From contig NZ_CP154857.1 of assembly GCF_039614715.1 (NCBI RefSeq), positions 3,906,001 through 3,970,000 of the forward strand: DNA of 64,000 nucleotides. The letters are read 5' to 3'. Made by a program: the position numbers and the translations under genes. The DNA comes from Microbacterium sp. AZCO (GTDB lineage Bacteria; Actinomycetota; Actinomycetes; Actinomycetales; Microbacteriaceae). The notes beneath the pieces are model-generated. The model worked only from the letters and a program-made list of their open reading frames with translations, was not told the origin of the DNA and made no database searches. Below, piece after piece: positions 26,801 to 33,313 of this stretch (its first letter is position 1; the number at the start of each line of letters is the position of its first letter).

Positions 26801-29698
26801 GACACCATCGCGACGCCGACCGTCGCGTTCGACTACGGCCCGGCATCCATCCCGCGCGTCGTCACCGCCCGCCGGGCGACCGCGGCAGGATCGGCGCCGA
26901 CGGTGGAGCGCCAGATCCTCGACGGGGACGGCCGCATCGTCGAGCGCCGTCGCACGAACGCCGCGGGCGAGGTGGCCGAGAGTGCGACGGAGTTCGGAGC
27001 GCGGGGCCTGCCCGTGCGCACGTTCCTCCCGCGCCGCGTCGCCGGAGCCTGGGCGGCACCCGCCGCCGACCTGCCGCACAGCTCGGTGCAGTACGACGCG
27101 CTCGGCCGGGCCGTGCGCACGACCCGGCCCGACGGCTCGATCGCGCAGGTGGTCTACAGCCCCGGTCTCATCGAGGAGGTGGATGCCTCGGGTGCGCGCA
27201 CGCGCCGGCACATCGATGCCGCGGGGCACGTCGTGCGGATCGAGCAGCTCCTGGGCGCCGCCTGGATCGCCTCGACGTTCGAGTTCGACGCCAAGGGCGC
27301 GCTCGCCGCCGAGGTCGACCCCGCGGGCAACCGCACGGAGTTCACACGCGATCTGCTCGGCCGCACCGTGCGCATCCGCCGCCCTGAGTCGACGCAGGCC
27401 CTCGTGCTCGACGCCGCCAACAACCCGGTCGAGTCGCGAAGCGCGAGCCATCGCGTCTTCCGCACGTTCGACGTCGGCGGCCGTCCCACCGCGGTGCGGC
27501 ACGACACGACCGCCGGCCCGCCCGTCGTGACCTACACGTACCAGGACAACGGCGCCGCGGCGCCCGCCGATGCCGGGCTGCACACCGACGGCGGCCGGCT
27601 CGTGCGCGTCGATGACCAGGCGGGCTCGACCGTGTTCGACTACGACGCGCGCGGCAACGTGACCAGCAAGACGGTCACCCCCGCCGGCGCGGCGGCCGTC
27701 ACCCTGCGGCTCGCCTACCGGTCCGACGACCTCGTGACCTCGATCGACTACCCAGGCGGAACGTCCGTCGGCTATCACTACGACGCCGCGGGCCGGCTCT
27801 CGGCTGTCGACGGCGTCGTCGCGGCGATCGACTACGACGACTCCGGCCGGCGCACCCGCACCGCCTACGCGAACGGCGTCACGACGGCGGAGTCGTTCGA
27901 CCCGCTGACGGGCTGGCTCGCGGCGTCGACGGTGACGGGGCCCGCCGGCGTCCTGCGCGACGTCTCGTACGCGCACGATCCGACCGGCGACCTGCTCACG
28001 ATCGCCTCGCCCGACGGGGCCCTCGCCTGGACCTATGCCTACGACGGGCTCCACCGGCTCACCACCGCGACGACCGCCGCTCATTCGTACGCCTACGCCT
28101 ACGACGACGCGGGCAACCGCCTCGATGACGGCGAGGGCGGCGGCGCCTACGGCTACGGCGGGGGAGGAGCGGCGGCGACCCTGCTGACGTCGGTGGGGAT
28201 GGATGCCTACACCTACGACGATCGCGGGCACCTGGCCACCGCGCCCTGGGGCGCGCACACTGTCGACGCCGAAGGGCGCCTGCGGCAGATCGCCCGCAGC
28301 GACGGCGTCACGGAGGACTACACCTACGACCACTCCGGCCGCCTCGCCGCGCGCCGGCGCACCGGCCCGGGCGGTGCGAGCGTCGTCCTGAGCCCCGACC
28401 GGCTGCTGCGCATCGAGGACGGCGTCGTGGTGCTGCAGTTCAGCGACGGCGACGGCATCGTCGCGAGCGAGAAGGCCGGCGTGCGCGTGTGGCTGCACAC
28501 CGACCACCTCGGGTCGGTCGTGCTCGCGACCGACCAGTCCGGCGCGGTCGCGGCATCCCTCACATACGGTCCCTACGGGGTCGTGCTCGCGCGGACCGGC
28601 GCGGCGCTGCCGCAGGGCTTCGCGACCGGCGAGGCCGCCGACGACGGACCGGGCCTCGTGCTGCTGGGGGCGCGGTGGTACGCGCCGCAGCTGGGCCGCT
28701 TCCTCTCGCCCGACTCGACGATCGCCGACATCGACGATCCGCTCGCGTGGAACCTCTACGCCTACTGCCGCGACAACCCCACGTCGTTCGTCGACCCGTC
28801 CGGGCGCAACTTCTGGAAGATCTTCGCCGCCGTCGTCGCGACGATCGCGATCATCGCCGTCGCCGTCATCGTGACGGTCTTCACCTTCGGCGTCGCGGCG
28901 CCCGGCGCCGCCGCGCTCACGGTGGGCGGACTCACCGTCACATGGGGCGCCGTCTTCGCGGCGACGGCGATCGGCATCGCGGCCGGCGGTGTCATCGGCG
29001 GCATCGCCGCCGCGCGCGCAGGCGGAGACGCGGGCGACATCTTCCTCGGCATCGTCGTCGGCGGAGCCGTGGGCGGCTGGGCCGCCTTCGGCGCCGCGTT
29101 CGCCGGCGTGGCGGTGGCGGGCGGCCTCGGCCTGACGAGCGGCACGGTGCTGTGCGGCGCCGTGAGCGGCGGGGTCGCGGGCGCGATCAACGGCGCCGCG
29201 ATGGGTTTCGCGGCGGGCTTCGCGGGCGGCAAGAACAAGGGCATCGGCGACATCATGGAGAAGGTGCTCGTCGGCGCCGTCATCGGCCTCGTGATCGGCG
29301 CCGCGGTGGGCGCGATCAGCGGCGTCGTCGCCCCGAAGACCTCGATCCAGCAGGACCTCCAGCAGCAGTTCTCCACGCCTCAGCAGGGGTCGGGCGCTGC
29401 GGGCGCACCCGGCGGCGCCGTTCCCGGGGGCGGGGCGACCCCGCCCGCAGCGGAGATCAACACGCTCGGCGGCGCGGCCCAGAAGATCGGCACCGAGGCC
29501 GCCGGCCGCGTCGCCGCCGCCGTCGGCCCGCACGTCGCCGCGGCGTTCGCCCCCTATGCGGCGAGCTACATCGTGCAGACGGCCCTCGTCGACCTGACGG
29601 CGGCCGGCGGCGCGGGCTTCTTCGACGACCTGAAGGAGTACGTGCGCACGCACAATGTCGACCTCGGGCCGTTCAACTTCATCAAGACCGACTGGTGA
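23816..29698 (+). CDS. TcB-TcC fusion toxin (SpvB/FG-GAP/Rhs) with glycine-zipper payload
   Basis: 1960 residues. SpvB domain (about 15-300, FSPDLSTGTGTLAVPMEVP); FG-GAP repeats (about 305-540, several DxDGDGxxDxV); TcdB middle region (about 615-720); Rhs/YD repeats (about 880-1600); Rhs core LGRFLSPDSTIADIDDPLAW, then NLYAYCRDNPTSFVDPSG (ends near 1661). The remaining 300 residues contain about five hydrophobic Gly/Ala-rich stretches of glycine-zipper type (about 1662-1840), a Gln/Pro/Gly linker, and an amphipathic tail ending FNFIKTDW. I see no catalytic motif. GGAGG 5 nt before the GTG start supports it. The fusion of B and C and the shared layout with the 12.2-kb gene indicate an old duplication of the whole pair, with payload replacement. 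Confidence 0.85.
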   Translation: MSVDIGFASQAPSLPGGGSASGLGETFSPDLSTGTGTLAVPMEVPNGPNDCGPKLSLRYDSGTGNGPFGVGWALSLPRIVRSTMIGRPRYDDTDTLVLEGSGPLVRRADGSLTPQVVTGDWTLAADGDGFVAVDRAGTRFTLGTTPAGRIPGAGGEPWAWLLERIEDNVGEASVFTWRAEGAQRYLDTIAYGPFEVAFAYEPRPDRLRWGRGGFLLETAERCAAIELRLPADAHPLVRRWALEYRQSELNGASQLAAVAMTGFAADGSHLDAPALRFGYTTSSAPRLQRVPALDEGAGPPPLDGDGRVELVDWNGDGLPDVIQFATGGTARVWPNRAGAWGRPSGVGTVPALSAPDARAALLDVDGDGLADVVRGDLPLAGYQPRRAEGFSTPTSWRQAPAVALGSASVRFGDLDGDGLPDLLWSTNTSLLIASRTDDGWSDVPAVVPATPDGPPTDLTDPRVFCADMTGDGTPDLVRVDGGGVRYWPYLGYGVFGDAVEMAGAPALPFDTAPQDVLVLDLDGDGCADVVHLAAGVLTWWPNRSGDGFGPPRTIAHLPTGGMANVRVADVLGTGAPAIVWTATLPSGQARWFALDPLGGVHPGLLSAVDNGIGRHTAIRWTTSAREAERDRAAGSPWTTRLPVVLPVVAGTTVTDDVSGPVATTDYAYHDGRYDGVLREVCGFGRVTTTEHGDEDVATLVTEHSFHVGLTADGEEPASRPDRVRARAIRGRIRRIDRRSAEPASTLYDRFEQSWDVQDGPDGTVVPRLSGSTKSVFEGAAAPVSSIVTEQLAFDADGNVTEARERAFEGAVQTGELRTHTEYAADPAGRYRQRVARILQQDGSGAVLSDLRVRYDGLSPGEVGAQGLVTERLALALTAAAVTDVYGADVPDLGALGYRQLAGDDGWWVRLGSYERTDTGGVVSGTVTGPLGGVATIEFDPTGCYPVRSVDALGNIVTADFDLRTYRPTAVTHPSGARSVAVCDALARTVATVEDGDTIATPTVAFDYGPASIPRVVTARRATAAGSAPTVERQILDGDGRIVERRRTNAAGEVAESATEFGARGLPVRTFLPRRVAGAWAAPAADLPHSSVQYDALGRAVRTTRPDGSIAQVVYSPGLIEEVDASGARTRRHIDAAGHVVRIEQLLGAAWIASTFEFDAKGALAAEVDPAGNRTEFTRDLLGRTVRIRRPESTQALVLDAANNPVESRSASHRVFRTFDVGGRPTAVRHDTTAGPPVVTYTYQDNGAAAPADAGLHTDGGRLVRVDDQAGSTVFDYDARGNVTSKTVTPAGAAAVTLRLAYRSDDLVTSIDYPGGTSVGYHYDAAGRLSAVDGVVAAIDYDDSGRRTRTAYANGVTTAESFDPLTGWLAASTVTGPAGVLRDVSYAHDPTGDLLTIASPDGALAWTYAYDGLHRLTTATTAAHSYAYAYDDAGNRLDDGEGGGAYGYGGGGAAATLLTSVGMDAYTYDDRGHLATAPWGAHTVDAEGRLRQIARSDGVTEDYTYDHSGRLAARRRTGPGGASVVLSPDRLLRIEDGVVVLQFSDGDGIVASEKAGVRVWLHTDHLGSVVLATDQSGAVAASLTYGPYGVVLARTGAALPQGFATGEAADDGPGLVLLGARWYAPQLGRFLSPDSTIADIDDPLAWNLYAYCRDNPTSFVDPSGRNFWKIFAAVVATIAIIAVAVIVTVFTFGVAAPGAAALTVGGLTVTWGAVFAATAIGIAAGGVIGGIAAARAGGDAGDIFLGIVVGGAVGGWAAFGAAFAGVAVAGGLGLTSGTVLCGAVSGGVAGAINGAAMGFAAGFAGGKNKGIGDIMEKVLVGAVIGLVIGAAVGAISGVVAPKTSIQQDLQQQFSTPQQGSGAAGAPGGAVPGGGATPPAAEINTLGGAAQKIGTEAAGRVAAAVGPHVAAAFAPYAASYIVQTALVDLTAAGGAGFFDDLKEYVRTHNVDLGPFNFIKTDW

Positions 29699-29716
29699 CG
29701 GAAGGGCGCGCCACCC

Positions 29717-29750
29717 TTGACGGCGAGCGGGCGACGGTCCTGAATACAGT
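29717..29750 (+). promoter_or_regulatory. Candidate promoter giving a leaderless transcript
   Basis: TTGACG (29717-29722) is followed about 18 bp later by TGAATA, with TACAGT overlapping at 29745-29750, just before the GTG at 29752 that fits the downstream enzyme. No ribosome-binding site is visible before that GTG, which suits leaderless initiation. The -10 assignment is uncertain. Confidence 0.3.
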
Positions 29751-29751
29751 C

Positions 29752-30558
29752 GTGTCCACTGACAGCGCCGCCGCCCTCCTCGCCCTCCACGCCGGACCCG
29801 GCTTCGTCATCCCGAATGCCTGGGACGCCGGCTCCGCCCGCATCCTCGAGCAGGTGGGCTTCCCCGCCATCGCGACGACGAGCGCCGGCATCGCGTGGTC
29901 GTACGGCGTCCCCGACGGCAATGCGCTCGACCCCGAGACGATGTTCGCGCGCATCGGTGAGATCGTCGACGCCGTGTCGGTTCCCGTCAGCGCCGACCTC
30001 GAGGCCGGGTACGGCGACACCCCCGACGACGTCGGCCGGACCGTCTCCCTCGTCGCCGAGCTCGGCGTCGCGGGAGGCAACATCGAGGACACGATCGATG
30101 GCCGGCTCTTCGACGTCGAGGAGGCCGTGGGCCGGCTCGTCGCGGCGCGCGCCGCCGCGCCGCGCGGCACCTTCGTGCTCAACGCCCGCACGGACGCCTT
30201 CTTCATCGGCGATGCCGCCGATCCCTTCGCCGAGACGGTCGAGCGCGCCCACCGGTACATCGACGCGGGCGCCGACAGCATCTTCGTGCCGGGGGTGAAC
30301 GATGAGGAGTCGATCCGCCGGCTCGCGGCATCCATCCCCGCTCCGCTCAACATCGTGGCGGGGCTCGCGTCGAACATCATCCCGGCGCCGACGCTCTTCT
30401 CGCTGGGCGTCCGGCGCGTGAGCGTCGGGGGAGGGCTCGCCCGTGCCGCCCTGAGTCTCGTCGAGCGGGCGGGACGCGAGCTGCGCGAGACCGGGACGCT
30501 CGGCTTCCTCGACGGCGCCCTCGCCTATGGCGAGGTGCAGCGGCGCTTCGGGGCCTGA
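29752..30558 (+). CDS. Isocitrate lyase/PEP mutase superfamily enzyme
   Basis: 268 residues, the usual size for the short (methyl)isocitrate lyase/carboxyphosphoenolpyruvate phosphonomutase-like proteins. Family landmarks: FVIPNAWDAGSARILE near the N-terminus, the Asp pair and acid in VPVSADLEAGYG, NIEDT, LNARTDAFF, and GADSIFVPGV, then NIVAG. The catalytic KKCGH loop of true isocitrate lyases is absent, as in PEP-mutase-like members, so the reaction is unassigned (C-C or P-C bond chemistry on oxaloacetate/phosphonopyruvate-like substrates). The GTG at 29752 gives the usual N-terminus; an in-frame GTG at 29695 overlaps the toxin stop and has no better ribosome site. It is co-directional with the toxin pair but probably independently expressed. 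Confidence 0.8.
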   Translation: MSTDSAAALLALHAGPGFVIPNAWDAGSARILEQVGFPAIATTSAGIAWSYGVPDGNALDPETMFARIGEIVDAVSVPVSADLEAGYGDTPDDVGRTVSLVAELGVAGGNIEDTIDGRLFDVEEAVGRLVAARAAAPRGTFVLNARTDAFFIGDAADPFAETVERAHRYIDAGADSIFVPGVNDEESIRRLAASIPAPLNIVAGLASNIIPAPTLFSLGVRRVSVGGGLARAALSLVERAGRELRETGTLGFLDGALAYGEVQRRFGA

Positions 30559-30609
30559 CGGGGGCGCGGGGCGATTCGCCGCGCGGCATCCGCTCGCTCG
30601 CGCTGAGCG

Positions 30610-31275
30610 TCAGAGGCGCTCGAAACCCGCCCCGATGACGAGCACGCCGATGAGCAGCAGGATGATCGCCGCGACGATCTCGCCGTTGCGCGTGAACCAC
30701 TCGCGCGCGAGGACGAGACGGGGCTGCATGCGCTTCGGCGAGGCGAGGGTCGCGACGACGGGGATGACGACCGTCGACGATCCGATCGCGATGAACAGGG
30801 CGACCGTGATGACGGCCTGGCCGATCGACTGGGCGTCGGCGCGCACCGTCAGACCGACGGCGACGCACAGGAGCAGGCTCTTCGGCCGGATGTTGAGCAG
30901 CAGCGCGAGGCCGAACGACGACCACGGTCCGAGCTTCTCGGCCCCTTTCAGCCACTCGGGCAGGCCGCGTTCGACGCTCTTGCGCGACCGCCACAGCGCG
31001 AAGAGCCCGAGAAGGACCAGCACGATCCCGACGACGATCTCGAGCTGACCGACGATGTGATCCTCGCGGCGTGGAAGGCGGGCCGACGGCACGAGCTGCG
31101 TGAACACGGTGCACATCGTCACGACGACGAACATGCCGCCCACGAATCCGATGAGGAATGGGATGCCCGACCGCTTGCCGTTCGGGGACAGCAGGATCAC
31201 AAGCGTCGCGAGGATCGGGACGCTGCTGAAGGCGACCGCCGCGGCGAGGGGCAGCATGCGGACGATCAGGTCCAT
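30610..31275 (-). CDS. GAP-family (SfLAP/Sap-like) integral membrane protein
   Basis: 221 residues with about six hydrophobic helices. It resembles the GAP family (Pfam Sap/sulfolipid-1 addressing protein), known in mycobacteria for glycolipid export: VPILATLVILLSPNGKRSGIPFLIGF near the start, PWSSFGLALLLNIRPKSLLL in the middle and a final hydrophobic helix. The substrate in this organism is unknown. The ATG at 31275 is chosen because GGAGG lies 5 nt upstream; an in-frame start at 31329 has no such site. It is convergent with the isocitrate-lyase-family gene. Confidence 0.75.
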   Translation of the reverse strand: MDLIVRMLPLAAAVAFSSVPILATLVILLSPNGKRSGIPFLIGFVGGMFVVVTMCTVFTQLVPSARLPRREDHIVGQLEIVVGIVLVLLGLFALWRSRKSVERGLPEWLKGAEKLGPWSSFGLALLLNIRPKSLLLCVAVGLTVRADAQSIGQAVITVALFIAIGSSTVVIPVVATLASPKRMQPRLVLAREWFTRNGEIVAAIILLLIGVLVIGAGFERL

Positions 31276-31499
31276 GGAGCCCTCCTCGCTGTGCGGCACC
31301 CAGGGGCGAGCGGGAGCGGCGTCGCTCACATTACGCGATGCGTGCGGGCGTGGAGTCCCGCGATCATCCGTGGCGGGCGGGGGCCCCGCCGGGTGCGGGT
31401 GCCCGACCGGGCGCGCGGGCGTCGACGCCGGTCGCCGCGCGGTTCCGACGTCGGTCGCACCCGGCGGTCGGCCTGCGCGACCGTCGCGGTGGTCGCGGG

Positions 31500-31694
31500 C
31501 TAGCTGCGCGCCGCGGCGGCGTCGCCCCCGGGCCCCTCGCCCTCGGCCTCCTCAGCCTCGGCCTCCGCGTGCTCGCGCACGGCCTCGTCGTCGACCTGCG
31601 CGGGCGGCAGATCCTGCAGGTCGCCGCGGTCGCGATTCGGGTTTCCGGGATCCGAGGCCGGCTCGGGCTGGATGAGCGCGTCGGGGTTCGTCAT
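31500..31694 (-). CDS. Small acidic hypothetical protein
   Basis: 64 residues, MTNPDALIQPEPASDPGNPN at the start, then many Asp/Glu/Ala and a run of EAEAEEAEGEG. No hydrophobic segment, Cys or recognisable domain; it is probably disordered. GAGAGGA lies 5 nt before the ATG, which is the main reason for believing it is expressed. An in-frame start 17 codons upstream is less likely. The 224 bp between it and the GAP-family gene hold nothing I can identify. Confidence 0.5.
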   Translation of the reverse strand: MTNPDALIQPEPASDPGNPNRDRGDLQDLPPAQVDDEAVREHAEAEAEEAEGEGPGGDAAAARS

Positions 31695-31765
31695 GTCGAT
31701 CCTCTCGTCACCCCCGATCCCACCAGCCCCCGCTTCCGGCGGCACGGGGCTTGACAGCGTGGCAG

Positions 31766-32374
31766 TCAGGGCCGGGGCGCAGCATCCCGGATCATCTCCT
31801 CCGCGAGAGCGGGGTTGACTTCGGCGAGGTGCGCCACGACGTTCTTGCGCACCTCCGGCGCCTTGTTCTGGCTCAGCTTCGCGCGTGCATCGAAGCGGTC
31901 GACGCGCAGCCGCAGGCCCACCGTGCCCTTCGCCAGGCGGCGGGTGCCGGCCTCGTCCTCCGACAGGCTGCGACCGTGCGGGTGGCCGCGCTCGAAGTGG
32001 TCGGTCAGTCGTTCGAGCATCGCGTAGTTCTCGTCGTCGGTCAGCACCTCCGGAGTGCCGTAGAGGTGGGCCGTGACGTGGTTCCAGGTGGGCACGAGGT
32101 CGCCCGGCGCGTACCAGCTGGGCGACACGTAGTCATGCGGCCCCTGCACGATCACCAGCATCTGATGCTGTCCCAGCTCATGCAGCTCGTCGTCGGGTCG
32201 GCCGAAGTGACTCACGATGACGATGCCGTCGACGTCGTGATCGAGCAGCACGGGATAGTGCGACGCCACGAGACCCGTGCTCGCCGGCGACACGAATGTC
32301 GCCCACGGGTGGCGGCGGATCAGCCGCCTGACCTCCTCGGGATCGGTCATGAGGTAGCGGGGCGTGTGGCGCAT
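31766..32374 (-). CDS. PaiB-like FMN-binding negative regulator
   Basis: 202 residues of the PaiB/Pai2 family: MRHTPRYLMTDPEEVRRLI at the N-terminus, HPWATFVSP, SHYPVLLD, HELGQHQMLVIVQGPHDYVSP and a VPTWNHVTAHLYG motif, all typical of the split-barrel flavin-binding fold. In Bacillus, PaiB represses sporulation and protease genes; biochemical activity is mostly unproven in other bacteria. AGGAAGGA precedes the ATG. The start codon overlaps the stop of the exporter gene upstream by one base (TGATG), indicating translational coupling and a two-gene operon. Confidence 0.8.
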   Translation of the reverse strand: MRHTPRYLMTDPEEVRRLIRRHPWATFVSPASTGLVASHYPVLLDHDVDGIVIVSHFGRPDDELHELGQHQMLVIVQGPHDYVSPSWYAPGDLVPTWNHVTAHLYGTPEVLTDDENYAMLERLTDHFERGHPHGRSLSEDEAGTRRLAKGTVGLRLRVDRFDARAKLSQNKAPEVRKNVVAHLAEVNPALAEEMIRDAAPRP

Positions 32375-33297
32375 CAGGGGTCCTTCCTGCTGAGGCGGGT
32401 GCGCACGGCGAGGGCCGCGCAGGCGACGACGGCGAGGCCGCCGAGGATCGTGGTCCAGCCGAGCGGCTCGTTCAGAATGAGCGCGGCCCACGTGATCGTC
32501 AGGACGGGCTGGGCGAGCTGCACCTGGCTCACCTGCGCCATGGGGCCGATGGCGAGTCCGCGATACCAGGCGAAGAAGCCGAGGAACATGCTCACGCCGC
32601 CGAGGTACGCGAACGCGAGCCATTCCACGGGGGTCGCGGAGAGTGGATGCTGCGCCACGGAGCCGATCGTCAGGGCGATCATGAGCGGCGCGGCGAGCAC
32701 GAGCGCCCACGACACCGTCTGCCACGAGCCGAGCTCGCGCGCGAGCAGGCCGCCTTCGGCGTAGCCGATCGCGGCGGCGAGGACGGCGCCGAAGAGGAGG
32801 AGGTCCGACCAGTGCAGCCGACCGAATCCGCCGTTCTGGAGCGACGCGAAGGCGATCGCCGCGACGGCGCCGAGCGCGGCGAAGAGCCAGAACGAGCGGG
32901 GCGGATGCTCCTTCGTGCGCAGCACGACCGTGACGGCGGTCGCGGCGGGAAGGAGCCCGATGACGACGGCGCCGTGGCTCGCGGGCGCCGTCTGGAGCGC
33001 GAACGACGTCAGCAGGGGGAAGCCGGCGACGACGCCGGCCGCGACCACCGCGAGGCGCGCGCACTGGACGAGATTCGGGAGGCTCTGGCGCGTCAGCGCG
33101 AGAGCGACCGTTGCGAGTGCCGCAGCGACGATGGCGCGGCCGGCGCCGATGAAGACCGGATCGAGGCCGCCGAGCGCGACGCGCGTGAACGGCACGGTGA
33201 AGGAGAACGCCGTGATCCCGACGAGGCCCCAGCCCAGGCCGGCGCGGGTGGATAGCGCTGGCGATCGCAAGAGGATAGCGCTACTGTCGTTTATCAT
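32374..33297 (-). CDS. EamA/DMT-family exporter
   Basis: About 307 residues, ten predicted transmembrane helices in two EamA halves (GLVGITAFSFTVPFTRVALG in the first, FAYLGGVSMFLGFFAWYRGL in the second). Members export amino acids, pyridine-type metabolites or other small molecules; the substrate here is unknown. The start is uncertain: the ATG at 33297 overlaps the start codon of the divergent MocR gene base for base and has no ribosome site. A TTG at 33270 would still leave the first helix intact. Transcribed with the PaiB-like gene and divergent from the MocR regulator, whose operator-like repeats lie over this start, so MocR control is likely. Confidence 0.8.
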   Translation of the reverse strand: MINDSSAILLRSPALSTRAGLGWGLVGITAFSFTVPFTRVALGGLDPVFIGAGRAIVAAALATVALALTRQSLPNLVQCARLAVVAAGVVAGFPLLTSFALQTAPASHGAVVIGLLPAATAVTVVLRTKEHPPRSFWLFAALGAVAAIAFASLQNGGFGRLHWSDLLLFGAVLAAAIGYAEGGLLARELGSWQTVSWALVLAAPLMIALTIGSVAQHPLSATPVEWLAFAYLGGVSMFLGFFAWYRGLAIGPMAQVSQVQLAQPVLTITWAALILNEPLGWTTILGGLAVVACAALAVRTRLSRKDP

Positions 33298-33313
33298 GAG
33301 CCAGGATAGCACC
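33250..33313. promoter_or_regulatory. Three direct repeats GGATAGC: likely MocR operator
   Basis: GGATAGCGCTG (33250-33260), GGATAGCGCTA (33273-33283) and GGATAGCACC (33304-33313) are direct repeats spaced 23 and 31 bp. They flank and overlap the divergent EamA and MocR starts. MocR/PdxR proteins typically bind paired direct repeats at their own divergent promoter. A TACTGT -10-like hexamer (33282-33287) lies 8 nt before the MocR ATG at 33296, consistent with a leaderless mRNA and with autoregulation. Confidence 0.55.

Noticed and set aside
23897..29653. Open frame of about 1900 codons on the minus strand opposite the second TcB-TcC gene
   Set aside because: Same high-GC shadow effect; low-complexity Arg/Asp/Val translation, no recognisable family.
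8702..29698. Tc pairs as a prophage tail or phage-derived contractile injection system
   Set aside because: No tail tube, sheath, baseplate, terminase or integrase genes; the proteins fit TcA and TcB-TcC instead.
31338..31754. Possible plus-strand gene of 138 codons over the gap beside the GAP-family gene
   Set aside because: Arg/Pro/Gly-rich shadow translation, no ribosome site, and it overlaps the better supported small acidic gene on the minus strand.
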